Shown here in pieces: positions 33,918-42,688 of a stretch of DNA of 60,310 nt. The position numbers and the translations under genes were made by a program. The notes beneath the pieces were generated by a model. That model searched no databases. It was not told where the DNA came from and was given only the letters and a program-made list of their open reading frames with translations. Position 1 is the first letter of the stretch. Each line of letters begins with the position of its first letter. Source of the stretch: Pseudomonadota bacterium (GTDB lineage Bacteria; Pseudomonadota; Gammaproteobacteria; Arenicellales; UBA868). The DNA lies in the NCBI GenBank assembly GCA_018672825.1, contig JABHUE010000023.1, positions 1-60,310 on the forward strand, given 5' to 3'.

Positions 33918-36497
33918 TTACGGCCGCACGCGCGCTCGACTTCTGTAGGTACGCCACATCATTACAATGAGCGCTAAGAATAGAATTTGCGCGGGGCCTG
34001 CTGCTAGATTAATTAGGGTTAAGCGACGCCCGAGCGCCTCTACTTCTGATCGAATCTCATGACGGACCGCCCTTAAATCTCTTCTGGCTGACAATAGCTC
34101 GTCCTGAAATTCCTGAAGCTTCAATTTAATCGACTCGGGCAGATCAGCGAACTCAAGATCTTGCGTTTGTTGATTTATTGCGCCTAACTGCTGTTCGAGC
34201 GCGGTAACCTTAGAGGATAACGTAGCCTCTTGTTCCTGAAGTTTTTGTTGAGCATTCCGAAACAGGTCGGCGACACGTGTGAATGGGCGTTGTAATTGAC
34301 CCCTTGATCGAATCTCTAAAAGAGCGTCCGCGCCCGTTGCATACTCAATCATATTCAATAGAAACGATATATTGTCATTGAGCGGGCGAACCGCTATTTC
34401 GTCGCCCAGCGTTGTTTTCTGAAGCGAAAAGGGATCGAACAACCAATCAATATCTGCGACCACGAAAATGATCGGCGAGCCCTCAGATGAGCTAATGTGA
34501 GATTCAGCAGCTTCGGTCAAACTCTCGCTATAAGCACTTTTAAGCGGTCCATGCACGGCGGCGGAAATTACTTTCGCGGTTTCGCCTGCTTTAAAACCAA
34601 GCGCCAGCTGACTCGGCGACTGCTGCTCAAAATTTTCTGTAGGGAAAGTATTGGCCTGATCAGTAGTCCTTATTAAAGTAATCACTTCTACGTCGGGCGA
34701 AAAAGTAAACGAGCCCGGCTCCACCATAAGCAATTCATTAAGGTTCGCTGTCGTTGGATGTTCCGTCGATAAACCTGTTTGCCCAACGCGCAACCAATAC
34801 GGATAGTTGAGGCGCCCTTCTCCACCGTCGCCGACAACCGATGCGAACTGAGCGTCACCCACGATCTGATCTCCCACATAACTGACGCCATACCGTGCAA
34901 GTAAATCTGATATGTCATTTATGCTCTTGGACGGCGACGGATTAATCGCATTGTTAGCGGGCTTAACCCGCGTGAATGGATCTATCATTACAATCAAACT
35001 ACCCCCGCGCATCACGAACTGATCAATCGAGTAGAGCATCTCTTCATGCAAAACGTCGGCGCCCAATAAAATGAGAGTATCAATCCCTTCAGGAAGACTT
35101 TTCTTGAAAAACGGGATGACCGCAATATCGTATGCTCTTTTTAACTCTGCCATAAACGAGAGTCCTTCTTTCTCTGCTAACGCAGCGCTAGAAGGAAGTA
35201 AGGGGCTTATCACTGCAACGCGGGGCGTTCGCTCCTGATTCAGGCCGTTTAATGCCTGTACGATATCGTATTCCAAGAAGCTTGCTCGACGGACATCCAA
35301 ATAGGAGATATGGCCGATGCGGTCATTCGCCTCAACCGTCAAACCAAGGAAAAAATGATCACCAGAAGACATCGGAACCCGGTGAATTCGCCGCACCAAC
35401 GCTTTTAGCTCAGCTTCTGTATCAGGCTTGGGATCGACGGTAACCAACTTAAGGCTTGAGATTTTTGCCATCTGCGCAATCAATCGATCAATGCGCCGGG
35501 CGTGGGATTTGATAGATGCGGGCACTGACTCTTCAGAGCTGCTCCAGTAAAGCGTAACCGTTGCCCCGTCGGGCATCTGCTGAAGAATCTCTCTACTGCC
35601 AGAATGCAATGTGAATTCTTTTTCGGCAGTTAAATCAAACTGGGTCGTCAACTGACCTGCTAAAAAGATAGCAGAGGCCCAAGCCAGCATTAAAAGAATA
35701 AGGGCAAAGAAATAAAAACCGGAAACCAATCTGGCTATTGAACCCTGGCGTCTTGCCGCTATTACCCAATGCGTTAAAACAAGCGCAGTCACGGTGGACG
35801 ATATGAAATAAACCAGACCTTGGGTTGGTATCAAACCCTCACCCAAAACATTGAGCCAAGTCACGGGGCTGTATACCGTAATGGCCTCCCAAGCCGCCTG
35901 TGGCACGAACGATCCAAGAAAACGCCCAAACACGTCCCACCCAAACAACGTCAAAATAAATAAAGACGCTAAACCTGCAATAAAGGCGCCAACAGGCTCT
36001 CGCAGGAACGCTGCCGACAATAATGTCACCGCAAAACAAGTCCCCAGGAACAAAGCACACCCAAGGTAACTGGAAAAAACAAGCCCGAGATCAGGCTCAC
36101 CCAGATAAGCAACCGTCAGGCAGAACGGGAAGGTCATTGCCAGGGTAAGGAGCAGCAGGAAATATCCCGCAGCAAACTTGCCTAACACAACATAAATTGG
36201 TCTTATCGGAAGTGCAAAAACTAACTCCAGCTCTCGGTTAGAGTGGCCATCTGACCAAGCGGACATGGCCAGCGCAGGCACCAAAACAAGCGAGACCCAC
36301 GGAATAAACACCAGCAGCAGTCTCACCGTTGCTTCGTCCGTCGTATAAAAGCTGGAAATCAGAAAAATACACGCGCCCAAAGCCAATAGGAATGCACCTT
36401 GAAAAAGGTAGGTCAATGGCGCAAAAAACAGCATCCGCAACTCATGAAGAAAAATCGCGGTAAACCCGCCTTGCGTAATCGTTTGACTGTTACTCAT
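33918..36497 (-). CDS. fused ABC-2 permease and GldG-like auxiliary transport protein
   Basis: 859 aa from the ATG at 36497. That start has a GAAGG ribosome site and leaves a 10-nt gap to the ATPase gene; an upstream ATG would overlap the ATPase gene. Residues about 1-245 form a six-segment ABC-2 permease (GldF-like). About 265-780 is a periplasmic ABC_transp_aux (GldG-like) domain with VILLGADVLHEEM and GGSLIVMIDPFTR. A coiled coil (about 745-825) leads to a last membrane segment near the C-terminus. Such fusions occur in proteobacteria without gliding. A DUF4340 gene that commonly follows is absent here. Confidence 0.85.
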   Translation of the reverse strand: MSNSQTITQGGFTAIFLHELRMLFFAPLTYLFQGAFLLALGACIFLISSFYTTDEATVRLLLVFIPWVSLVLVPALAMSAWSDGHSNRELELVFALPIRPIYVVLGKFAAGYFLLLLTLAMTFPFCLTVAYLGEPDLGLVFSSYLGCALFLGTCFAVTLLSAAFLREPVGAFIAGLASLFILTLFGWDVFGRFLGSFVPQAAWEAITVYSPVTWLNVLGEGLIPTQGLVYFISSTVTALVLTHWVIAARRQGSIARLVSGFYFFALILLMLAWASAIFLAGQLTTQFDLTAEKEFTLHSGSREILQQMPDGATVTLYWSSSEESVPASIKSHARRIDRLIAQMAKISSLKLVTVDPKPDTEAELKALVRRIHRVPMSSGDHFFLGLTVEANDRIGHISYLDVRRASFLEYDIVQALNGLNQERTPRVAVISPLLPSSAALAEKEGLSFMAELKRAYDIAVIPFFKKSLPEGIDTLILLGADVLHEEMLYSIDQFVMRGGSLIVMIDPFTRVKPANNAINPSPSKSINDISDLLARYGVSYVGDQIVGDAQFASVVGDGGEGRLNYPYWLRVGQTGLSTEHPTTANLNELLMVEPGSFTFSPDVEVITLIRTTDQANTFPTENFEQQSPSQLALGFKAGETAKVISAAVHGPLKSAYSESLTEAAESHISSSEGSPIIFVVADIDWLFDPFSLQKTTLGDEIAVRPLNDNISFLLNMIEYATGADALLEIRSRGQLQRPFTRVADLFRNAQQKLQEQEATLSSKVTALEQQLGAINQQTQDLEFADLPESIKLKLQEFQDELLSARRDLRAVRHEIRSEVEALGRRLTLINLAAGPAQILFLALIVMMWRTYRSRARVRP

Positions 36498-36507
36498 AAG
36501 GGCGCCT

Positions 36508-37245
36508 TCAGTGATTTTCAGGGCGAACCCTACCGACTGCATCTTTAGTGAGTCGCCGGAAGCAGGCTGATAAGCGGCCGTTACTGTCAGTCAAATCAGC
36601 AAGGGGTGCATCCTCGATACCGATGCCCTTATCTAAAACAATCACACGGTCACACAACTCTTCTGCCTCTTCAAGGATATGGGTCGAAAGAAGTATCGTT
36701 CGATCTCGACTGAGCTCCCTCACAAGGTCGCGGACTAAATCCTTCTGGTTAGGATCTAGTCCATCCGTCGGCTCATCGAGCACAAGCACGTGAGGATCAT
36801 GAATAATCGCTTGGGCAACCCAGGCTCTTTGGCGCCAGCCCTTTGATAACTGGTTTAGAGGTCGGCGCAATACCGAAGAGAGATCAAGACGCTGACTGAC
36901 ATGATCAATGGCGCTATTCAAACCCTCGCCAAAAAGACCACGCGCTTGTCCACAAAAACGCAAAAACTCCACGACTCGGAGGTGTCCAAATCCGTTTGGC
37001 GCCTCCGGTAAATAACCAAGCTTTGATCGCGCTTTCTGACTCTCCCGGCGCACGTCATGTCCGCAGATCCTGATGACTCCCTGGTCAGGAATCAAGTAGC
37101 CACAAATCATGCGCATTGTTGTGGTCTTCCCCGCTCCGTTAGGCCCTAGGAATCCAACAACGGAGTCGGATTGAAGCTCTAAGGAAAGGTTATTAACTGC
37201 TTTAACATGGCCAAACGATTTAGATAGATTTGTAATCTTAAGCAC
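36508..37245 (-). CDS. ABC-2 type transporter ATP-binding protein
   Basis: 245-aa ATPase: Walker A GPNGAGKTT, signature LSKGWRQR, Walker B LVLDEPTDGLD, H-loop LSTHILEE. It resembles GldA/CcmA-like exporter ATPases and pairs with the fused GldF-GldG protein 10 nt downstream. Substrate unknown. It lies 64 nt after a small membrane-protein gene at the end of the importer operon. Confidence 0.92.
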   Translation of the reverse strand: MLKITNLSKSFGHVKAVNNLSLELQSDSVVGFLGPNGAGKTTTMRMICGYLIPDQGVIRICGHDVRRESQKARSKLGYLPEAPNGFGHLRVVEFLRFCGQARGLFGEGLNSAIDHVSQRLDLSSVLRRPLNQLSKGWRQRAWVAQAIIHDPHVLVLDEPTDGLDPNQKDLVRDLVRELSRDRTILLSTHILEEAEELCDRVIVLDKGIGIEDAPLADLTDSNGRLSACFRRLTKDAVGRVRPENH

Positions 37246-37309
37246 GCTGACACTTGCCTCGAAAGATCGGTTGGTACAGTTTAACCAACGTATCCTAATT
37301 CTGAACTAG

Positions 37310-37525
37310 CTAGTAACTAGAGAGAAAGCCTGCAGCAATAAAAAGGCCAACGCTCATCCATGAAATTGCATATCCCAGCCTGGTAACAGTGGACAACACA
37401 CGAGCGTTTTCCACTCCACACTTCTTTAAAGCCATAGGTCCCAGCATTGAAATTAAGGCTCCCAATACGGCTCCGCCAATAACAACCGGACGACTGGCGA
37501 TCAACTGAAGGTCATCCATGTTCAT
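37310..37525 (-). CDS. small two-helix membrane protein, function unknown
   Basis: 71 aa. Two hydrophobic segments (about residues 12-32 and 49-68) flank a short basic loop with KKCGVENAR. It fits neatly between the importer ATPase (27-nt gap) and exporter ATPase (64-nt gap) on the same strand, which supports a real gene. I do not recognise the family. Confidence 0.55.
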   Translation of the reverse strand: MNMDDLQLIASRPVVIGGAVLGALISMLGPMALKKCGVENARVLSTVTRLGYAISWMSVGLFIAAGFLSSY

Positions 37526-37552
37526 TACGTTGCAGAAGCATCACAGCACAAA

Positions 37553-38395
37553 CTAGGCCCTACGGGAGTAAGCCTCCAAAAAGTCAGAATTCGTATCCGT
37601 TCCCTTAAAGCTCTTCATCGCCTCTTCGTGCAAAATTTCCATTGCGTGCCGCTTGTATTCATACGCTTCTGTGGAGTTCAGCATATCGAGGTTTCGAGGT
37701 CGCGGTAGATCGATCTGCAACATTTCTCTAACTGAAGCTGGCTTATTCGAAAGCACGACAATGCTGTCTGCGAGAATAATTGCCTCTTCCAGTTCAGAAG
37801 TCACAAAGACGTTGGTCCGCGCTTCTTGTTCGCAAAGTCGAAGGTAGAACTCCTGCATCAACTGGCGCGTCATCGCATCAAGACCGCGAAAAGGCTCATC
37901 CATAATCATCACCAGCGGTTGATTAATCAGCGCTCGAGCAAGTTCAGCACGTCTTTGCATACCGCCGGAAAGCTGAAGCGGATATTTGTCACGGAACTCT
38001 CTCAAGCCGACCGTGTCGATGATACTTTCTGCCGCGCTTTTCAATTCATTCTTCGGCATGTCTCCTCTCAACTGAGGGCCAAAGACCACGTTCTGATAGG
38101 TCGTCAACCAAGGCATCAGGGCTGTCTCTTGGAACACCACCAGAGAATCTTTGCTGGGCCCCGAAACTGGCTTTCCCTCCAAGGTAATTCGCCCTTCATC
38201 TGGCAACTCAAATCCTGCCAATAAGTTAACAATCGTCGACTTTCCACATCCTGAGGGACCCACAATGGCAGTCAGTTGATCGCGTTTTACGGTCAGACTA
38301 AGATTTTCTACAACACTCTCCCGGGCCCAGTCCTCTCCAAAGGATTTCGAGACATTCTCCAAAATCATTACGTCAGATTGATTCACTTCTTCCAT
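37553..38395 (-). CDS. ABC importer ATP-binding protein, TauB/NrtD type (second copy)
   Basis: 280 aa. Walker A GPSGCGKST, signature LSGGMQRRAE, Walker B VMIMDEPFRGLD. The H-loop position reads VFVTSELEEA, so the usual His is replaced by Ser. Belongs to the nitrate/sulfonate/taurine class. It pairs with the permease just upstream and duplicates the pair at 39331-41048. Confidence 0.9.
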   Translation of the reverse strand: MEEVNQSDVMILENVSKSFGEDWARESVVENLSLTVKRDQLTAIVGPSGCGKSTIVNLLAGFELPDEGRITLEGKPVSGPSKDSLVVFQETALMPWLTTYQNVVFGPQLRGDMPKNELKSAAESIIDTVGLREFRDKYPLQLSGGMQRRAELARALINQPLVMIMDEPFRGLDAMTRQLMQEFYLRLCEQEARTNVFVTSELEEAIILADSIVVLSNKPASVREMLQIDLPRPRNLDMLNSTEAYEYKRHAMEILHEEAMKSFKGTDTNSDFLEAYSRRA

Positions 38396-38458
38396 CTCCT
38401 TTCTTTCTTCCCAAAACCTTTAATTGTCTATTTTCGGTAGTCAGATCAACTAAGACCC

Positions 38459-39295
38459 TCAAAACATTCTTCGCCATGGCATCGAAATGTGCCCTAGGTA
38501 ACGAATGAGACTGCTCGAGATATAGCCCGCGAGACCGATGCTGATCATTCCAACAATAACCTGATCCATAACACCGCCCATGTAAGAGCTCCAGATGAAG
38601 AAGCCGAGTCCACCACCACTTTGCTGACCACCGCCAGAAATCATCTCTGCCGCCAAAACAACTTCCCAGGTGATCCCCATACCGACTGCTGCGCCGATAA
38701 ATATTGATGGCATCGTACCAGGGAGAATAATTTTTCTAAATAGATCCCAACGCGTAGCGCCCATCGACTGCGCCGCGCGTAGGTATTGGATATCAATCGA
38801 TCTTGCACCCCCTAACACGTTGATCACAACGGTATAAAAAGCCCCGAGAAAGGTAACGAACATAATTGAAAGTTCGGTTGTCGGCCAGAAAATAATCGAC
38901 GCGGGAACCCATGCCAATGGAGGAATAGGCCTCAAGATTTCAAACGGTGGAAAAAACAAACCTCTGAAATTTTTGTTTACTGCCATTGCGAGGCCGAAAG
39001 GAATCCCGATCACCTGAGCAACGAGAAAACCAAAAAACACCCGTCCAAAACTCAAATACCAACTTTCCCAATAGCCAGGTTGCAGGACAACCTCTCTCCA
39101 TCGAGCCACGACCAACGTGGGTGCGTCAATCTTTCCAACAAACGGCACCATCACTCCGAACCATTCATGGAAGCGAAATCCTATCTCCCAAAGGGTTAGA
39201 AAGATCAAAATTGACGCGACGCCACGCCTGAGCGTTAGATCTGAAAAGATCCTTTTGAGAATCCCACCGTTTTCTTTTTTTGATGACTGAGTCAT
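38459..39295 (-). CDS. ABC importer permease, TauC/SsuC type (second copy)
   Basis: 278-aa inner-membrane subunit with about six hydrophobic segments. The cytoplasmic coupling loop reads AAQSMGATRWDLFRKIILPG, the EAA motif of binding-protein-dependent permeases. PIPPLAWVPASIIFW is typical of the sulfonate/nitrate class. It lies 63 nt from its ATPase and 35 nt after the first ATPase gene. Confidence 0.9.
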   Translation of the reverse strand: MTQSSKKENGGILKRIFSDLTLRRGVASILIFLTLWEIGFRFHEWFGVMVPFVGKIDAPTLVVARWREVVLQPGYWESWYLSFGRVFFGFLVAQVIGIPFGLAMAVNKNFRGLFFPPFEILRPIPPLAWVPASIIFWPTTELSIMFVTFLGAFYTVVINVLGGARSIDIQYLRAAQSMGATRWDLFRKIILPGTMPSIFIGAAVGMGITWEVVLAAEMISGGGQQSGGGLGFFIWSSYMGGVMDQVIVGMISIGLAGYISSSLIRYLGHISMPWRRMF

Positions 39296-39330
39296 CCTAC
39301 TTCTCCATTTCTTTCGTTTTTTTGCGTTGA

Positions 39331-40179
39331 TTACGCGAGCTCACGCTCACCTGCTTCAAACGCCTTTACCGCCTCTTCATGCACGGCCTCTTTGGTCTCC
39401 TGAACGAGCAGTCGGAACTCTTCAGAAGAAAGTAACCGATAATCTCGCGGCCTGTTAATCTTTACATCGACGATCTTTTTTGTCTTTGCAGGTCGCGTTG
39501 TCATCACGACCACTCGATCTCCAAGAAAAATCGCTTCTTCGAGATCATGAGTGATAAAAAATATTGTGACTTTTGTTCGATCATAGACTTCTAATAAAGA
39601 CTCATGCATTATGGATTTTGTTAACGCATCCATTGCTCGATAGGGTTCATCCAAGAGCAAAACTTTAGGGTCATTGATTAGCGCCCTGACAATCTCTGCC
39701 CGGCGCGCCATCCCAGATGACACCTCGCCTGGAAACTTGTCTGCAACACCATCTAATCCTGCTTCTGAGAGCATCGTCATTGCTTTCTCTCGCGCGTCTG
39801 CTTTGGACATTAGGCCTTGCACAACGGGTCCATAGGCGACATTATCCGCCAGCGTTTTCCAAGGAAACAGGGCGCCATTCTGGAACACCACCACACGATC
39901 TGCTCCCTGAGTTGCCAGCTGTTTTCCAGGACCACAAAGCATCTCACCATCAAGGTCAATTTGACCCTCAGTGATTGAATGGAAACCAGCAATCGCGTTT
40001 AACAATGTCGTCTTGCCGCATCCAGAAGGACCTACGATCATGCACACTTCACCGGCGGCGATTTCGAGCGAGCAATCATCGACGGCCATAACATCTGCCC
40101 CGCCCGGATCATAGACTTTGGTTACGTTTCGAATACTGATTGCGCCTTTACTGGGCACAATATTATTTCCTACGCTCAT
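39331..40179 (-). CDS. ABC importer ATP-binding protein, TauB/NrtD type (first copy)
   Basis: 282 aa from the ATG at 40179, chosen because GGGAGGAG precedes it and it leaves 2 nt to the permease stop; a longer frame would run into the permease gene. Walker A GPSGCGKTT, Walker B LLLDEPYRAMD, H-loop FITHDLEEA. The signature is degenerate, VSSGMARRAE instead of LSGGQ. Since the second ATPase has a good signature but no H-loop His, the two may work as a heterodimer with complementary sites (inference). Confidence 0.9.
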   Translation of the reverse strand: MSVGNNIVPSKGAISIRNVTKVYDPGGADVMAVDDCSLEIAAGEVCMIVGPSGCGKTTLLNAIAGFHSITEGQIDLDGEMLCGPGKQLATQGADRVVVFQNGALFPWKTLADNVAYGPVVQGLMSKADAREKAMTMLSEAGLDGVADKFPGEVSSGMARRAEIVRALINDPKVLLLDEPYRAMDALTKSIMHESLLEVYDRTKVTIFFITHDLEEAIFLGDRVVVMTTRPAKTKKIVDVKINRPRDYRLLSSEEFRLLVQETKEAVHEEAVKAFEAGERELA

Positions 40180-40181
40180 AT

Positions 40182-41048
40182 CTAAGCTCCTCCCTGCCCA
40201 AGGGCGCGCTCGCGCCACTGCATCATACGGTCGCCCGCCGATCGCACCATTGCAGATGTGATCCAACCGACAAATCCTAGAGTAAGCATTGCCATGACCA
40301 TCGTGGTGTACTTGTTCACCATGTATGAATCCATGATCATGTAGCCGAGCCCGTAATCACCCGATATCATCTCGGCGGCGACTAAAGAAAACCAAGCCAC
40401 CCCAATGCTGATCTGAAGTCCAGTGAAGATATACGGCAGTGCACCAGGCACTACAACGTTTAAAAATATATGGTGTTTTTTTGACCCCAAGCAGCCTGCT
40501 GCCCGGAAATAGGACTCGTCAATAGATTCAACGCCGAGCATGGTGTTGAGAGCAGTGACAAAAAATGATGCCAGTGTGGCGAGATAAATAATCGGCGTCT
40601 CAAATCCGGCAAACATGACAATCGCCAGTGGCACCCAGGCCAAAATCGGAATCGGCCTAAGCAATTCAAGAATTGGAAATGCATAGTCCTTAAATTTTTG
40701 TGACCAGCCCATAAAGAGCCCCAGAGGCACCCCGAGGCCGGTAGCGAGCGCAAAAGCAATAAAAATTCGCCTACAACTCACCCAAATATTGATGTAGTAA
40801 TCTTCGGTGAACAGAGAAGTCCCCCAGATTGGATCTTTATTGATCCATTCTGTAATGACCTCAAGAGGACCGGGAACCTTATAAAAAGGAAAAATTCTCC
40901 ACTGCTCACATAATAAATAGTAGGTCACGAGCCATAGCGTAATGCCTAGAAAGGCAAGATACGGCGTCGGGGTTTTCAGCGCTTTTGCACTTTTATAAAG
41001 AAAGTACTGCAAGCCAGTTGGGCGACTACTGACGTTTTGATTACTCAT
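40182..41048 (-). CDS. ABC importer permease, TauC/SsuC type (first copy)
   Basis: 288 aa with an N-terminal hydrophobic segment, about six membrane spans and the EAA-type loop AAGCLGSKKHHIFLNVVVPG. PIPILAWVPLAIVMF matches the equivalent segment of the second permease. It follows the binding-protein gene after a 222-nt gap that contains a strong hairpin. Confidence 0.9.
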   Translation of the reverse strand: MSNQNVSSRPTGLQYFLYKSAKALKTPTPYLAFLGITLWLVTYYLLCEQWRIFPFYKVPGPLEVITEWINKDPIWGTSLFTEDYYINIWVSCRRIFIAFALATGLGVPLGLFMGWSQKFKDYAFPILELLRPIPILAWVPLAIVMFAGFETPIIYLATLASFFVTALNTMLGVESIDESYFRAAGCLGSKKHHIFLNVVVPGALPYIFTGLQISIGVAWFSLVAAEMISGDYGLGYMIMDSYMVNKYTTMVMAMLTLGFVGWITSAMVRSAGDRMMQWRERALGQGGA

Positions 41049-41194
41049 TGACTCCCTCTCTCCTCGATACTAATAGTCATCATACTTACTCGCAAACATT
41101 GTCGGAAGGTCTCGACCCCAATCACAGGCGCTATTGATTTCTTCCTACGAGCAACGCGCCGACTCTCGTACTGAATCGACTCCCATCAAGTCAA

Positions 41195-41229
41195 AAGCGG
41201 GCGCGGAGGACTCGCCTTCGCGCCCGCTT
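41195..41229 (-). terminator. strong GC-rich hairpin between the binding-protein and permease genes
   Basis: Perfect 11-bp inverted repeat, AAGCGGGCGCG (41195-41205) and CGCGCCCGCTT (41219-41229), with a 13-nt loop that can add a short AGG/CCT stem. On the minus strand the stem ends in CTTTTGAC, a short U tract. It sits 42 nt past the binding-protein stop. Typical of importer operons where partial termination or 3'-end protection raises binding protein over membrane subunits. Confidence 0.7.
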
Positions 41230-41270
41230 CCAAAGTTACAACGTTTTAAAGCGAGCTATTCACTCGTTTT

Positions 41271-42404
41271 TTATTGGTAAGCCGAATCTGGCTGCTCACC
41301 CACAAAGCCAATCGGGGCGCTGAGGCCGCGGGCTTTAAGCACTTCTTGAGCAACCCCATCCATCATTGCCTCTGGACGCAACGTCTCATTAGGGACTACT
41401 TTTCGACCATGGAGGAACTTTGTAGCTGCAGCGACTAACTGCTTCGCAGTGTCATCAAACACAAATCGAAGCGTCAACTTCTCTTCGCCGCCACCGATTG
41501 AAGCCGGATTCTGGCCATACAAAGACGCCCAGAGTACGCGACGATCCATCCCTTCAGTTTGGTCGTCCGCCATCTGAGATATTGCAGTTGCGTTACCTAA
41601 ATCCTTCATAAATAACTGGGCATTAAGCTCTGCTTCAAGCCAGCCGCGATGCACGTCTGGTCGATCACGAATAATCTCATACAGCATCGCGAGGAATCCA
41701 GCATCGCCACCTTCAACACCGTCAAAACTCTCGCCAGATGCAGCGCGTCGAGCGAGGCCCGACAACTGAATCTTCGAAGCTGTCGGTTCCCAAATAACTG
41801 CCGCGTCTAGCTTGTTATTTTTAAAACTTGAAGTAATAACCTCAATATTCATGTTCAAGTATTTCTTTGGCTGAATGCCAGCTTGCTCAAACGCCCAGCG
41901 TGCGAAACGGTCAGTACAGGCGCCATGAGGTGCAGCGACAAGTTTGCCGTCCATCCACTTGACAGCTTCCATGCCATTCGCAAATTCTGGCGCATCATTC
42001 TTAACCAGAAAAACGTTACATTGTTGGCGAGATGTGCCGAGCACTGCGATCATCCGAATATCAACCGTGTCGGTTTTCGTGGTTGACACGATCGCTGGCA
42101 TATCACCCATATAACCGAGGTGATTCTTTTCGCCCAGCATTTTTCCAACAATCACGGATCCCTGCAGACCAATTTCGAACTTTACGTCAGAACCCGCTGG
42201 GAGATGCTCCTTCCACGACTGCTGCCCGTTAATGACAACTCCAGACCATGACTCTGTATAGTACGGCTGATAACCCACAACAAGATTAACAGCCTCTCCC
42301 GGCTTTCCGAACCCGACTTCTGCTACCGCAGGTTGAATCGCCCCCGCAGCCAGCATGGACGCGCCTATTCCCGCCGCCAAGATCGGCTTTTTAAACTTAC
42401 GCAT
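41271..42404 (-). CDS. periplasmic ABC substrate-binding protein, NMT1/SsuA-like
   Basis: 377 aa. Signal peptide of 28 residues ending AVA, then VVGYQPYY. Further family segments are GYMGDMPAIVS, VAAPHGACTDRFARWAFEQAGI and LDAAVIWEPTASKI, all typical of sulfonate/nitrate/taurine binding proteins. A strong GGGAGGAG ribosome site precedes the ATG. First gene of the importer operon. Methanesulfonate is a reasonable candidate ligand given the nearby msm genes, but an MsmE assignment is not proven. Confidence 0.88.
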   Translation of the reverse strand: MRKFKKPILAAGIGASMLAAGAIQPAVAEVGFGKPGEAVNLVVGYQPYYTESWSGVVINGQQSWKEHLPAGSDVKFEIGLQGSVIVGKMLGEKNHLGYMGDMPAIVSTTKTDTVDIRMIAVLGTSRQQCNVFLVKNDAPEFANGMEAVKWMDGKLVAAPHGACTDRFARWAFEQAGIQPKKYLNMNIEVITSSFKNNKLDAAVIWEPTASKIQLSGLARRAASGESFDGVEGGDAGFLAMLYEIIRDRPDVHRGWLEAELNAQLFMKDLGNATAISQMADDQTEGMDRRVLWASLYGQNPASIGGGEEKLTLRFVFDDTAKQLVAAATKFLHGRKVVPNETLRPEAMMDGVAQEVLKARGLSAPIGFVGEQPDSAYQ

Positions 42405-42688
42405 AACTCCTCCCGTTTAGTTAATTCCTTTATTAATTTCGCTAAACCAACTATCTAATTTGGATAGCGGCATGTATCTATAGCGAGGGTCCAGTTCACC
42501 GCACCCCGATTGATTTGTAAAGGTCTTTAGGTGGATTACATGATTGATTCTCTCTATTAATTGAAGGAAACAAACATTTTTATCATCTATTTACGACTAT
42601 TTCGGAATTGACACCAGGGTCGTTGACGAGATCAGGATCCGATATTTCGGGAGGAGTACAGTCAAGCCAAAACAGGGCGCAAGTTATT
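42405..42688. promoter_or_regulatory. 284-bp control region upstream of the importer operon
   Basis: Contains the promoter of the binding-protein gene and the 3' end of the oxidoreductase operon. A dyad CTATC-N7-GATAG (42451-42467) lies 47 nt upstream of the binding-protein start. Its half-sites match the outer arms of the palindrome upstream of msmA (CTATCAA/TTGATAG), so a shared regulator is conceivable. No convincing intrinsic terminator for the oxidoreductase operon. Confidence 0.35.
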
